From NCBI RefSeq assembly GCF_000003605.2, contig NW_003108893.1, positions 1 to 31,358 on the forward strand: a stretch of 31,358 bases of DNA, read 5' to 3'. How positions within the stretch are numbered: position 1 is the first letter of the stretch; every line of letters starts with the position of its first letter. The translations under genes were made by a program, and so were the position numbers. The notes under the pieces are model-generated. The model made no database searches. It saw nothing but the letters and a program-made list of their open reading frames with translations, and was not told the origin of the DNA. Positions 1-12,120 of the stretch are shown here, piece by piece. The DNA comes from Saccoglossus kowalevskii (lineage: Eukaryota; Hemichordata; Enteropneusta; Harrimaniidae).

Positions 1-271
1 CTACTGTGTATGATCTGTTGTAAACCTGTCATGGGTAATTAAGTATTATAAGAGCTTTTGATTTTGTACAATCTATGAGAAATAATATCCAACAGAATCC
101 AGAAATCGATTTGAGAAGACCCTCTAAACTACATGTAAATGGCCCTGAGGATTACAGCAATGAAACTTGTATTTTATTTGATGATTGGAATTGTTGAACG
201 CTAGGACTAAAATATTACCGACACATTTTTGTATTTCACGCAATCCTTTCGTTCACTGTGTTTGAATCTGA
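1..271. other. unique left flank, no gene seen
   Basis: This is non-repetitive, AT-rich sequence to the left of the satellite. I checked it for open frames. The longest forward ATG frame I noticed is 160-204, which encodes only 14 residues before TAG and has no context suggesting a gene. I see no tRNA-like structure, no convincing promoter, no terminal inverted repeat, and no recognisable transposon end. The sequence could be intergenic or intronic DNA of a eukaryote. It is the only single-copy anchor in the window, so it is the only place where the array could be mapped to a chromosome. Confidence 0.7.
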
Positions 272-279
272 GCGCTTAA
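252..279 (+). repeat. degenerate boundary unit of the 37-bp satellite
   Basis: The stretch beginning ttcactgtgttt resembles the unit start tgcactgtagtt. It ends in gcgcttaa (272-279), identical to the unit end. The middle is about 9 bp shorter than in a full unit and does not align well. The simplest reading is a decayed or truncated edge unit, as expected where exchange no longer homogenises an array. The good match begins at 272 and the first full unit at 280. The left half of this match is short and could be chance. Confidence 0.5.
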
Positions 280-1130
280 TGCACTGTAGTTACGCGTTGT
301 CTACAAATGCGCAATATGCACTGTAGTTACGCGTTGTCCACAAATGCGCTTAATGCATTGTAGTTACGCGTTGTCTACAAGTGCGCTTAATGCGCTGTAG
401 TTACGCGTTGTCTACAAATGCGCTATATGCACTGTAGTTACGCGTTGTCTACAAATGCGCTATATGCACTGTAGTTACGCGTTGTCTACAAACGCGCAAT
501 ATGCACTGTAGTTACGCGTTGTCTACAAATGCGCTTAATGCACTGTAGTTACGCGTTGTCTACAAGTGCGCTTAATGCACTGTAGTTACGCGTTGTCTAC
601 AAATACGCTATATGCACTGTAGTTACGCGTTGTCTACAAATGCGCTATATGCACTGTAGTTACGCGTTGTCTACAAATGCGCTTAATGTACTGTAGTTAC
701 GCGTTGTCTACAAATGCGCTATATGCACTGTAGTTACGCGCTATCTACAAATGCGCTTAATGCACTGTAGTTACGCGTTGTCTACAAATGCGCTTAATGC
801 ACTGTAGTTACGCGTTGTCTACAAATGCGCTTAATGCACCGTAGTTACACGTTGTCTACAAATGCGCTTATTGCACCGTAGTTACGCGTTGTCTACAAAT
901 GCGCTTAATGCACTGTAGTTACGCGTTGTCTACAAATGCGCTATATGCACTGTAGTTACGCGTTGTCTACAAATGCGCTATATGCACTGTAGTTACGCGC
1001 TGTCTACAAATGCGCTTAATGCACTGTAGTTACGCGTTGTCTACAAATGCGCTTAATGCACTGTAGTTACGCGCTGTCTACAAATGCGCTTAATGCACTG
1101 TAGTTACGCGTTGTCTACAAATGCGCTTAA
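280..1130 (+). repeat. irregular opening tract of 23 units
   Basis: Twenty-three units of 37 bp lie here without a clean 20-unit order at first. Several carry variants that are rare elsewhere: gcgcaata endings (first unit, and again near 490), gtccac near 337, tgcattg at 354, tgcgctg at 391, and gcgctatc near 748. Such private variants at an array edge are expected when edge units take part less often in unequal exchange. From about 838, where caccg plus acacg is followed by an attgcaccg unit, the tract becomes collinear with blocks near 16629 and 18553. Confidence 0.8.
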
Positions 1131-1870
1131 TGCACTGCAGCTACGCGTTGTCTACAAATGCGCTTAATGCACCGTAGTTACGCGTTGTCTACAAATGCGC
1201 TATATGCACTGTAGTTACGCGTTGTCTACAAATGCGCTTAATGCACTGTAGTTACGCGTTGTCTACAAGTGCGCTTAATGCACTGTAGTTACGCGTTGTC
1301 TACAAATGCGCTTAATGCACTGTAGTTACGCGTTGTCTACAAATGCGCTACATGCACTGTAGTTACGCATTGTCTACAAATGCGCTTAATGCACTATAGT
1401 TACGCGTTGTCTACAAGTGCGCTTAATGCACTGTAGTTACGCGTTGTCTACAAATGTGCTTAATGCACTGTAGTTACGCGTTGTCTACAAATGCGCTTAA
1501 TGCACTGTAGTTACGCATTGTCTACAAATGCGCTATATGCACTGTAGTTACGCGTTGTCTACAAATGCGCTATATGCACTATAGTTACGCGTTGTCTGCA
1601 AGTGCGCTTAATGCACTGTAGTTACGCGTTGTCTACAAATGTGCTTAATGCACTGTAGTTACGCGTTGTCTACAAATGCGCTTAATGCACTGTAGTTACG
1701 CATTGTCTACAAATGCGCTATATGCACTGTAGTTATGCGTTGTCTACAAATGCGCTATATGCACTGTAGTTACGCGCTGTCTACAAATGCGCTTAATGCA
1801 CTGTAGTTACGCGTTGTCTACAAATGCGCTTAATGCACTGTAGTTACGCGTTGTCTACAAATGCTCTTAA
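1131..1870 (+). repeat. higher-order repeat A, full 20-unit copy (740 bp)
   Basis: The variant order across the 20 units is: 1 ctgcagct; 2 caccg with ctata end; 3 plain; 4 caagtg; 5 plain; 6 ctaca end; 7 gcattg; 8 ctatag with caagtg; 9 atgtgc; 10 plain; 11 gcattg with ctata; 12 ctata; 13 ctatag with ctgcaagtg; 14 atgtgc; 15 plain; 16 gcattg with ctata; 17 tatgcg with ctata; 18 gcgctg; 19 plain; 20 plain. The next copy starts with ctgcagct exactly 740 bp later (1875 versus 1135). Unit 20 has a private substitution at 1865 (gctc in place of gcgc). The same order recurs at 28650-29389. Confidence 0.9.
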
Positions 1871-2350
1871 TGCACTGCAGCTACGCGTTGTCTACAAATG
1901 CGCTTAATGCACCGTAGTTACGCGTTGTCTACAAATGCGCTATATGCACTGTAGTTACGCGTTGTCTACAAATGCGCTTAATGCACTGTAGTTACGCGTT
2001 GTCTACAAGTGCGCTTAATGCACTGTAGTTACGCGTTGTCTACAAAAGCGCTTACTGCACTGTAGTTACGCGTTGTCTACAAATGCGCTACATGCACTGT
2101 AGTTACGCATTGTCTACAAATGCGCTTAATGCACTATAGTTACGCGTTGTCTACAAGTGCGTTTAATGCACTGTAGTTACGCGTTGTCTACAAATGTGCT
2201 TAATGCACTGTAGTTACGCGTTGTCTTCAAATGCGCTTAATGCACTGTAGTTACGCATTGTCTACAAATGCGCCATATGCACTGTAGTTACGCGTTGTCT
2301 ACAAATGCGCTATATGCACTATAGTTACGTGTTGTCTACAAGTGCGCTTA
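1871..2350 (+). repeat. partial higher-order repeat A copy
   Basis: This copy begins with the ctgcagct unit and runs collinear with the preceding 740-bp copy through the ctaca unit (2088, against 1348 in the previous copy) and the first caagtg/atgtgc/gcattg group. It then breaks into B-type material at about 2350, where the private aattcac variant sits. Private changes include tacaaaagcg near 2041, cttactgc near 2052 and gtcttcaa near 2224. It is a truncated 20-mer, cut by an exchange event. Confidence 0.75.
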
Positions 2351-3387
2351 ATTCACTGTAGTTACGCGTTGTCTACAAATGTGCTTAATGCACTGTAGTT
2401 ACACGTTGTCTACAAATGCGCTTAATGCACTGTAGTTACGCATTGCCTACAAATGTGCTATATGCACTGTAGTTACGCGTTGTCTACAAATGCGCTATAT
2501 GCACTGTAGTTACGCGCTGTCTACAAATGCGCTTAATGCACTGTAGTTACGCGTTGTCTACAAATGCGCTTAATGCACCGTAGTTACGCGCTGTCTACAA
2601 ATGCGCTATATGCACTGTAGTTACGCGTTGTCTACAAATGCGCTATATACACTGTAGTTACGCGTTGTCTACAAATGCGCTATATGCACTGTAGTTACGC
2701 GCTGTCTACAAATGCGCTTAATGCACTGTAGTTACGCGTTGTCTACAAATGCGCTTAATGCACTGTAGTTACGCGTTGTCTACAAATGTGCTTAATGCAC
2801 TGTAGTTACGCGTTGTCTACAAATGCGCTTAATGCACTGTAGTTACGCGCTGTCTACAAATGTGCTTAATGCACTGTAGTTACGCGTTGTCTACAAATGC
2901 GCTTAATGCACTGTAGTTACGCGCTGTCTACAAATGCGCTTAATGCACTGTAGTTACGCGTTGTCTACAAATGCGCTATATGCACTGTAGTTACGCGTTG
3001 TCTACAAATGCGCTTAATGCACTGTAGTTACGCGTTGTCTACAAGTGCGCTTAATGCACTGTAGTTACGCGTTGTCTACAAATGTGCTTAATGCACTGTA
3101 GTTACGCGTTGTCTACAAATGCGCTTAATGCACTGTAGTTACACATTGTCTACAAATGCGCTATATGCACTGTAGTTACGCGTTGTCTACAAATGCGCTA
3201 TATGCACTGTAGTTACGCGCTGTCTACAAATGCGCTTAATGCACTGTAGTTACGCGTTGTCTACAAATGCGCTTAATGCACCGTAGTTACGCGCTGTCTA
3301 CAAATGCGCTATATGCACTGTAGTTACGCGTTGTCTACAAATGCGCTATATACAATGTAGCTACGCATTGTCTACAAATGCGCTTAA

Positions 3388-3460
3388 TGCACTGTAGTTA
3401 CGCGTTGTCTACAAATGCGCTTATATGCACTGTAGTTACGCGTTGTGTACAAACGCGTAA
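3388..3460 (+). repeat. compensated 38+35-bp unit pair, copy 1
   Basis: A 38-bp unit ending gcgcttata (3388-3425) is followed at once by a 35-bp unit with gttgtgtacaaacgcgtaa (3426-3460). Together they make 73 bp, one less than two normal units. The gtgtac change creates a BsrGI site (tgtaca). It is followed by caagtg, gcattg and ctatag units, the same context as copies 3, 4 and 6. Confidence 0.92.
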
Positions 3461-3978
3461 TGCACTGTAGTTACGCGTTGTCTACAAGTGCGCTTAATGC
3501 ACTGTAGTTACGCATTGTCTACAAATGCGCTTAATGCACTATAGTTACGCGTTGTCTACAAGTGCGCTTAATGCACTGTAGTTACGCGTTGTCTACAAAT
3601 GTGCTTAATGCACTGTAGTTACGCGTTGTCTACAAATGCGCTTAATGCACTGTAGTTACGCATTGTCTACAAATGCGCTATATGCACCGTAGTTACGCGT
3701 TGTCTACAAATGCGCTATATGCACTGTAGTTACGCGCTGTCTACAAATGCGCTTAATGCACTGTAGTTACGCGTTGTCTACAAATGCGCTTAATGCACCG
3801 TAGTTACGCGCTGTCTACAAATGCGCTTAATGCACTGTAGTTACGCGTTGTCTACAAATGCGCTTAATGCACTGTAGTTACGCGCTGTCTACAAATGCGC
3901 TTAATGCACTGTAGTTACGCGTTGTCTACAAATGCGCTTAATGCACCGTAGTTACGCGCTGTCTACAAATGCGCTTAA

Positions 3979-4051
3979 TGCACTGTAGTTACGCGTTGTC
4001 TACAAATGCGCTTATATGCACTGTAGTTACGCGTTGTGTACAAACGCGTAA
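3979..4051 (+). repeat. compensated 38+35-bp unit pair, copy 2
   Basis: The pair has the same structure as at 3388-3460. Its right context differs: a plain unit, then gcgctg with the rare tgcactta ending. The copy at 7861-7933 shares that context at an offset of 3882 bp, so these two belong to one duplicated block. Confidence 0.92.
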
Positions 4052-4369
4052 TGCACTGTAGTTACGCGTTGTCTACAAATGCGCTTAATGCACTGTAGTT
4101 ACGCGCTGTCTACAAATGCACTTAATGCACTGTAGTTACGCGCTGTCTACAAATGCGCTTAATGCACTGTAGTTACGCGTTGTCTACAAATGCACTTAAT
4201 GCACTGTAGTTACGCGTTGTCTACAAATGCGCTTAATGCACTGTAGTTACGCGTTGTCTACAAATGCGCTTAATGCACCGTAGTTACGCGTTGTCTACAA
4301 ATGCGCTATATTCACTGTAGTCACGCGTTGTCTACAAATGCACTTAATGCACTATAGTTACCTGTTGTC

Positions 4370-4960
4370 TACAAGTGTGCTTAATGCACTGTAGTTACGC
4401 GTTGTCTACAAATGCGCTTAATGCACTGTAGTTACGCGTTGTCTACAAATGCGCTTAATGCACTGTAGTTACGCGTTGTCTACAAGTGTGCTTAATGCAC
4501 TGTAGTTACGCGTTGTCTACAAATGCGCTTAATGCACTGTAGTTACGCGTTGTCTACAAATGCGCTTAATGCACTGTAGTTACCCGTTGTCTACAAATGC
4601 GCTTAATGCACTATAGTTACGCGTTGTCTACAAATGCGCTTAATGCACTATAGTTACGCGTTGTCTACAAATGCGCTTAATGCACTGTAGTTACGCGTTG
4701 TCTACAAGTGTGCTTAATGCACTGTAGTTACGCGTTGTCTACAAATGCGCTTAATGCACTGTAGTTACGCGTTGTCTACAAATGCGCTTAATGCACTGTA
4801 GTTACGCGTTGTCTACAAATGCGCTTAATGCACTGTAGTTACCCGTTGTCTACAAATGCGCTTAATGCACTATAGTTACGCGTTGTCTACAAATGCGCTT
4901 AATGCACTGTAGTTACGCGTTGTCTACAAATGCGCTTAATGCACTGTAGTTACGCGTTGT
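4370..4960 (+). repeat. local 3-, 6- and 7-unit duplications
   Basis: The marker caagtgtgc occurs at about 4370, 4481 and 4703 (111 and 222 bp apart, i.e. 3 and 6 units). The marker acccgttg occurs at about 4581 and 4840 (259 bp, 7 units). Between them lie mostly plain consensus units and ctatag units. This looks like a short, recent expansion inside the B tract, and it is the most homogeneous part of the window. Confidence 0.75.
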
Positions 4961-6530
4961 CTACAAGTGCGCTTAATGCACTGTAGTTACGCGTTGTCTA
5001 CAAATGCGCTTAATGCACTGTAGTTACGCGTTGTCTACAAATGCGCTATATGCACTGTAGTTACGCATTGTCTACAAATGCGCTTATTGCACTATAGTTA
5101 CGCGTTGTCTACAAGTGCGCTTAATGCACTGTAGTTACGCGTTGTCTACAAATGTGCTTAATGCACTGTAGTTACGCGCTGTCTACAAATGCGCTTAATG
5201 CACTGTAGTTACGCGTTGTCTACAAATGCGCTTAATGCACCGTAGTTACGTGCTGTCTACAAATGCGCTATATGCACTCTAGTTACGCGTTGTCTACAAA
5301 TGCGCTATATACACTGTAGTTACGCGTTGTCTACAAATGCGCTATATGCACTGTAGTTACGCGCTGTCTACAAATGCGCTTAATGCACTGTAGTTACGCG
5401 TTGTCTACAAATGCGCTTAATGCACTGTAGTTACGCGCTGTCTACAAATGCGCTATATGCACTGTAGTTACGCGTTGTCTACAAATGCGCTATATACACT
5501 GTAGTTACGCGTTGTCTACAAATGCGCTTAATGCACTGTAGTTACGCGTTGTCTACAAATGCGCTTAATGCACTGTAGTTACGCGTTGTCTACAAATGCG
5601 CTTAATGCACTGTAGTTACGCGCTGTCTACAAATGCGCTTAATGCACTGTAGTTACGCGTTGTCTACAAATGCGCTTAATGCACTGTAGCTACGCGTTGT
5701 CTAAAAATGCGCTTAATGCACTGTAGTTACGCGTTGTCTACAAATGCGCTTATATGCACTGTAGTTACGCGTTGTGTACAAACGCGTAATGCACTGTAGT
5801 TACGCGTTGTCTACAAGTGCGCTTAATGCACTGTAGTTACGCATTGTCTACATATGCGCTTAATGCACTATAGTTACGCATTGTCTGCAAGTGCGCTTAA
5901 TGCACTGTAGTTACGCGTTGTCTACAAATGTGCTTAATGCACTGTAGTTACGCGTTGTCTACAAATGCGCTTAATGCACTGTAGTTACGCATTGCCTACA
6001 AATGTGCTATATGCACTGTAGTTACGCGTTGTCTACAAATGCGCTATATGCACTGTAGTTACGCGCTGTCTACAAATGCGCTTAATGCACTGTAGTTACG
6101 CGTTGTCTACAAATGCGCTTAATGCACCGTAGTTACGCGCTGTCTACAAATGCGCTATATGCACTGTAGTTACGCGTTGTCTACAAATGCGCTATATACA
6201 CTGTAGTTACGCGTTGTCTACAAATGCGCTATATGCACTGTAGTTACGCGCTGTCTACAAATGCGCTTAATGCACTGTAGTTACGCGTTGTCTACAAATG
6301 CGCTTAATGCACTGTAGTTACGCGTTGTCTACAAATGCGCTTAATGCACTGTAGTTACGCGTTGTCTACAAATGCGCTTAATGCACTGTAGTTACGCGCT
6401 GTCTACAAATGCGCTTAATGCACTGTAGTTACGCGTTGTCTACAAATGCGCTTAATGCACTGTAGTTACGCGCTGTCTACAAATGCGCTTAATGCACTGT
6501 AGTTACGCGTTGTCTACAAATGCGCTATAT
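4930..6530 (+). repeat. B block duplicated at 12363-13965 (left copy)
   Basis: A run of rare variants in this block recurs at a constant offset of 7433 bp: cgcttattgc (5081 and 12514), ctctag (5277 and 12710), gtctaaaaatg (near 5699 and 13132), the 38+35 pair (5717 and 13150) and cattgcct (5990 and 13423). The two copies stop matching near 6540 and 13970. Differences include acgtgctg near 5250, a catatgcgc change near 5852 and tctgcaag at 5884, which are absent from the other copy. Confidence 0.88.
5717..5789 (+). repeat. compensated 38+35-bp unit pair, copy 3
   Basis: The 38-bp unit is 5717-5754 and the 35-bp unit 5755-5789. Downstream context (caagtg, gcattg, ctatag) matches copies 1, 4 and 6. 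The exact counterpart lies 7433 bp to the right at 13150. Confidence 0.92.
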
Positions 6531-7084
6531 GCACTGTAGTTACGCGTTGTCTACAAATGCGCTTAATGCACTGTAGTTACGCGTTGTCTACAAGTGCGCT
6601 TAATGCACTGTAGTTACGCGTTGTCTACAAATGCGCTTAATGCACTGTAGTTACGCGTTGTCTACAAATGCGCTATATGCACTGTAGTTACGCATTGTCT
6701 ACAAATGCGCTTAATGCACTATAGTTACGCGTTGTCTACAAGTGCGCTTAATGCACTGTAGTTACGCGTTGTCTACAAATGTGCTTAATGCACTGTAGTT
6801 ACGCGTTGTCTACAAATGCGCTTAATGCACTGTAGTTACACATTGTCTACAAATGCGCTATATGCACTGTAGTTACGCATTGTCTACAAATGCGCTTAAT
6901 GCACTGTAGTTACGCGCTGTCTACAAATGCGCTTAATGCACTGTAGTTACGCGTTGTCTACAAATGCGCTTAATGCACCGTAGTTACGCGCTGTCTACAA
7001 ATGCGCTATATGCACTGTAGTTACGCGTTGTCTACAAATGCGCTATATACAATGTAGCTACGCGTTGTCTACAAATGCGCTTAA

Positions 7085-7157
7085 TGCACTGTAGTTACGC
7101 GTTGTCTACAAATGCGCTTATATGCACTGTAGTTACGCGTTGTGTACAAACGCGTAA
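7085..7157 (+). repeat. compensated 38+35-bp unit pair, copy 4
   Basis: The 38-bp unit is 7085-7122 and the 35-bp unit 7123-7157. It is preceded by the rare tacaatgtagctacg unit, as is copy 1 at an offset of 3697 bp. Confidence 0.92.
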
Positions 7158-7860
7158 TGCACTGTAGTTACGCGTTGTCTACAAGTGCGCTTAATGCACT
7201 GTAGTTACGCATTGTCTACAAATGCGCTTAATGCACTATAGTTACGCATTGTCTACAAGTGCGCTTAATGCACTGTAGTTACGCGTTGTCTACAAATGTG
7301 CTTAATGCACTGTAGTTACGCGTTGTCTACAAATGCGCTTAATGCACTGTAGTTACGCATTGTCTACAAATGCGCTATATGCACCGTAGTTACGCGTTGT
7401 CTACAAATGCGCTATATGCACTGTAGTTACGCGCTGTCTACAAATGCGCTTAATGCACTGTAGTTACGCGTTGTCTACAAATGCGCTTAATGCACTGTAG
7501 TTACGCGCTGTCTACAAATGCGCTATATGCACTGTAGTTACGCGTTGTCTACAAATGCGCTATATACACTGTAGTTACGCGTTGTCTACAAATGCGCTAT
7601 ATGCACTGTAGTTACGCGCTGTCTACAAATGCGCTTAATGCACTGTAGTTACGCGTTGTCTACAAATGCGCTTAATGCACTGTAGTTACGCGTTGTCTAC
7701 AAATGCGCTTAATGCACTGTAGTTACGCGTTGTCTACAAATGCGCTTAATGCACTGTAGTTACGCGCTGTCTACAAATGCGCTTAATGCACTGTAGTTAC
7801 GCGTTGTCTACAAATGCGCTTAATGCACCGTAGTTACGCGCTGTCTACAAATGCGCTTAA

Positions 7861-7933
7861 TGCACTGTAGTTACGCGTTGTCTACAAATGCGCTTATATG
7901 CACTGTAGTTACGCGTTGTGTACAAACGCGTAA
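7861..7933 (+). repeat. compensated 38+35-bp unit pair, copy 5
   Basis: The 38-bp unit is 7861-7898 and the 35-bp unit 7899-7933. Its right context, with a tgcactta ending near 7999, matches copy 2 at an offset of 3882 bp. Confidence 0.92.
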
Positions 7934-8329
7934 TGCACTGTAGTTACGCGTTGTCTACAAATGCGCTTAATGCACTGTAGTTACGCGCTGTCTACAAATG
8001 CACTTAATGCACTGTAGTTACGCGCTGTCTACAAATGCGCTTAATGCACTGTAGTTACGCGTTGTCTACAAATGCGCTTAATGCACTGTAGTTACGCGTT
8101 GTCTACAAATGCGCTTAATGCACTGTAGTTACGCGTTGTCTACAAATGCGCTTAATGCACCGTAGTTACGCGTTGTCTACAAATGCGCTATATTCACTGT
8201 AGTCACGCGTTGTCTACAAATGCGCTTAATGCACTATAGTTACGCGTTGTCTACAAGTGTGCTTAATGCACTGTAGTTACGCGTTGTCTACAAATGCGCT
8301 TAATGCACTGTAGTTACGCGTTGTCTACA

Positions 8330-11300
8330 AGTGCGCTTAATGCACTGTAGTTACGCGTTGTCTACAAATGCGCTATATGCACTGTAGTTACGCGTTGTCT
8401 ACAAATGCGCTTAATGCACTGTAGTTACGCGTTGTCTACAAATTCGCTTAATGCACTGTAGTTACGCGTTGTCTACAAATGCGCTACATGCACTGTAGTT
8501 ACGCATTGTCTACAAATGCGCTAAATGCACTATAGTTACGCGTTGTCTACAAGTGCGTTTAATGCACTGTAGTTACGCGTTTTCTACAAATGTGCTTAAT
8601 GCACTGTAGTTACGCGTTGTCTACAAATGCGCTTAATGCACTGTAGTTACGCATTGTCTACAAATGCGCTATATGCACTGTAGTTACGCGTTGTCTACAA
8701 ATGCGCTATATGCACTATAGTTACGCGTTGTCTGCAAGTGCGCTTAATGCACTGTAGTTACGCGTTGTCTACAAATGTGCTTAATGCACTGTAGTTACGC
8801 GTTGTCTACAAATGCGCTTAATGCACTGTAGTTACGCATTGTCTACAAATGCGCTATATGCACTGTAGTTACGTGTTGTCTACAAATGCGCTATATGCAC
8901 TGTAGTTACGCGCTGTCTACAAATGCGCTTAATGCACTGTAGTTACGCGTTGTCTACAAATGCGCTTAATGCACTGTAGTTACGCGTTGTCTACAAATGC
9001 GCTTAATGCACTGTAGTTACGCGTTGTCAACAAATGCGCTTAATGCACTGTAGTTACGCGCTGTCTACAAATGCGCTTAATGCACTGTAGTTACGCGTTG
9101 TCTACAAATGTGCTTAATGCACTGTAGTTACGCGTTGTCTACAAGTGCGCTTAATGCACTGTAGTTACGCGTTGTCTACAAATGCGCTTAATGCACTGTA
9201 GTGACGCGTTGTCTACAAATGCGCTACATGCACTGTAGTTACGCATTGTCTACAAATGCGCTTAATGCACTATAGTTACGCGTTGTCTACAAGTGCGCTT
9301 AATGCACTGTAGTTACGCGTTGTCTACAAATGTGCTTAATGCACTGTAGTTACGCGTTGTCTACAAATGCGCTTAATGCACTGTAGTTACGCGTTGTCTA
9401 CAAATGCGCTATATGCACTATAGTTACGCGTTGTCTGCAAGTGCGCTTAATGCACTGTAGTTACGCGTTGTCTACAAATGTGCTTAATGCACTGTAGTTA
9501 CGCGTTGTCTACAAATGCGCTTAATGCACTGTAGTTACGCATTGTCTACAAATGCGCTATATGCACTGTAGTTACGCGTTGTCTACAAATGCGCTATATG
9601 CACTGTAGTTACGCGCTGTCTACAAATGCGCTTAATGCACTGTAGTTACGCGTTGTCTACAAATGCGCTTAATGCACTGTAGTTACGCGTTGTCTACAAA
9701 TGCGCTTAATGCACTGCAGCTACGCGTTGTCTACAAATGCGCTTAATGCACCGTAGTTACGCGTTGTCTACAAATGCGCTATATGCACTGTAGTTACGCG
9801 TTGTCTACAAATGCGCTTAATGCACTGTAGTTACGCGTTGTCTACAAGTGCGCTTAATGCACTGTAGTTACGCGTTGTCTACAAATGCGCTTAATGCACT
9901 GTAGTTACGCGTTGTCTACAAATGCGCTACATGCACTGTAGTTACGCATTGTCTACAAATGCGCTTAATGCACTATAGTTACGCGTTGTCTACAAGTGCG
10001 TTTAATGCACTGTAGTTACGCGTTGTCTACAAATGTGCTTAATGCACTGTAGTTACGCGTTGTCTACAAATGCGCTTAATGCACTGTAGTTACGCATTGT
10101 CTACAAATGCGCTATATGCACTGTAGTTACGCGTTGTCTACAAATGCGCTATATGCACTATAGTTACGCGTTGTCTGCAAGTGCGCTTAATGCACTGTAG
10201 TTACGCGTTGTCTACAAATGTGCTTAATGCACTGTAGTTACGCGTTGTCTACAAATGCGCTTAATGCACTGTAGTTACGCATTGTCTACAAATGCGCTAT
10301 ATGCACTGTAGTTACGCGTTGTCTACAAATGCGCTATATGCACTGTAGTTACGCGCTGTCTACAAATGCGCTTAATGCACTGTAGTTACGCGTTGTCTAC
10401 AAATGCGCTTAATGCACTGTAGTTACGCGTTGTCTACAAATGCGCTTAATGCACTGTAGTTACCCGTTGTCAACAAATGCGCTTAATGCACTGTAGTTAC
10501 GCGCTGTCTACAAATGCGCTTAATGCACTGTAGTTACGCGTTGTCTACAAATGCGCTTAATGCACTGTAGCTACGCGTTGTCTACAAATGCGCTTAATGC
10601 ACTGTAGTTACGCGTTGTCTACAAATGCGCTTAATGCACTGTAGTTACGCGCTGTCTACAAATGCGCTTAATGCACTGTAGTTACGCGTTGTCTACAAAT
10701 GCGCTTAATGCACTGCAGCTACGCGTTGTCTACAAATGCGCTTAATGCACCGTAGTTACGCGTTGTCTACAAATGCGCTATATGCACTGTAGTTACGCGT
10801 TGTCTACAAATGCGCTTAATGCACTGTAGTTACGCGTTGTCTACAAGTGCGCTTAATGCACTGTAGTTACGCGTTGTCTAAAATGCGCTTAATGCACTGT
10901 AGTTACGCGTTGTCTACAAATGCGCTACATGCACTGTAGTTACGCATTGTCTACAAATGCGCTTAATGCACTATAGTTACGCGTTGTCTACAAGTGCGCT
11001 TAATGCACTGTAGTTACGCGTTGTCTACAAATGTGCTTAATGCACTGTAGTTACGCGTTGTCTACAAATGCGCTTAATGCACTGTAGTTACGCGCTGTCT
11101 ACAAATGCGCTATATGCACTGTAGTTACGCGTTGTCTACAAATGCGCTATATACACTGTAGTTACGCGTTGTCTACAAATGCGCTATATGCACTGTAGTT
11201 ACGCGCTGTCTACAAATGCGCTTAATGCACTGTAGTTACGCGTTGTCTACAAATGCGCTTAATGCACTGTAGTTACGTGTTGTCTACAAATGCGCTTAAT

Positions 11301-12120
11301 GCACTGTAGTTACGCGTTGTCAACAAATGCGCTTAATGCACTGTAGTTACGCGCTGTCTACAAATGCGCTTAATGCACTGTAGTTACGCGTTGTCTACAA
11401 ATGTGCTTAATGCACTGTAGTTACGCGTTGTCTACAAGTGCGCTTAATGCACTGTAGTTACGCGTTGTCTACAAATGCGCTTAATGCACTGTAGTGACGC
11501 GTTGTCTACAAATGCGCTACATGCACTGTAGTTACGCATTGTCTACAAATGCGCTTAATGCACTATAGTTACGCGTTGTCTACAAGTGCGCTTAATGCAC
11601 TGTAGTTACGCGTTGTCTACAAATGTGCTTAATGCACTGTAGTTACGCGTTGTCTACAAATGCGCTTAATGCACTGTAGTTACGCGTTGTCTACAAATGC
11701 GCTATATGCACTATAGTTACGCGTTGTCTGCAAGTGCGCTTAATGCACTGTAGTTACGCGTTGTCTACAAATGTGCTTAATGCACTGTAGTTACGCGTTG
11801 TCTACAAATGCGCTTAATGCACTGTAGTTACGCATTGTCTACAAATGCGCTATATGCACTGTAGTTACGCGTTGTCTACAAATGCGCTATATGCACTGTA
11901 GTTACGCGCTGTCTACAAATGCGCTTAATGCACTGTAGTTACGCGTTGTCTACAAATGCGCTTAATGCACTGTAGTTACGCGTTGTCTACAAATGCGCTT
12001 AATGCACTGCAGCTACGCGTTGTCTACAAATGCGCTTAATGCACCGTAGTTACGCGTTGTCTACAAATGCGCTATATGCACTGTAGTTACGCGTTGTCTA
12101 CAAGTGCGCTTAATGCACTG
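8330..12120 (+). repeat. second higher-order repeat A tract
   Basis: The A order resumes with ctaca, gcattg, ctatag/caagtg, atgtgc and ctgcaagtg markers. Successive ctgcaagtg units lie about 703 and 740 bp apart (near 8732, 9436 and 10176), so 19- and 20-unit copies alternate. Copies starting with gtcaac and gtgacg (9026/9201 and 11319/11494) mix with copies starting with ctgcagct (9714, 10713, 12007). A short B-like insertion (gcgctg, tatacac, gcgctg) sits at about 11086-11210. A 2-bp deletion unit (gtctaaaatg) lies near 10878. Confidence 0.85.
9020..9240 (+). repeat. A2 form of the higher-order repeat start, copy 1
   Basis: In this alternative start of the 20-mer the ctgcagct and caccg units are replaced by gtcaac, gcgctg, atgtgc, caagtg and plain units, then gtgacg with ctaca. 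The gtcaac and gtgacg markers are 175 bp apart here (9026 and 9201). The same pair occurs at 11319/11494, 15758/15932 (174 bp, with a one-base deletion) and 21048/21223. The four copies appear to descend from one variant 20-mer. Confidence 0.85.

Larger units (their letters stand above)
7040..8230 (+). repeat. second copy of the 3.34-4.35 kb block, with five extra units
   Basis: The markers tacaatgtag (3351 and 7048) and the 38+35 pair (3388 and 7085) sit at an offset of 3697 bp. Further right the second pair (3979 and 7861) and the ttcactgtagtcacg marker (4311 and 8193) sit at 3882 bp. The difference is exactly 185 bp, five units. There are 14 units between the pairs in the left copy and 19 in this one. 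The extra units are ctata, tatacac and gcgctg types. This is a block duplication followed by a 5-unit gain or loss. Confidence 0.85.
2350..8330 (+). repeat. B-type satellite tract without a fixed period
   Basis: The same 37-bp units occur here with a different mix of variants: many gcgctg units, tatacac junctions, caccg combined with gcgctg, and five copies of the 38+35-bp compensated pair. Distances between pair starts are 591, 1738, 1368 and 776 bp, which equal 16, 47, 37 and 21 units less one base each. So the copies keep unit register but no constant higher-order period. About 3.34-4.35 kb is repeated at about 7.04-8.23 kb. The tract between about 4370 and 4960 is locally simpler: near-consensus units with caagtgtgc and acccgttg markers repeated 3, 6 or 7 units apart. 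Confidence 0.8.

Noticed and set aside
160-204. Small open reading frame in the left flank
   Set aside because: It encodes only 14 residues before TAG, with no supporting context.
1-271. Helitron or other transposon end that could have seeded the array
   Set aside because: Some satellites arise from tandem repeats inside such elements, but I see no diagnostic terminus or hairpin in the flank, and the right flank is not in the window.
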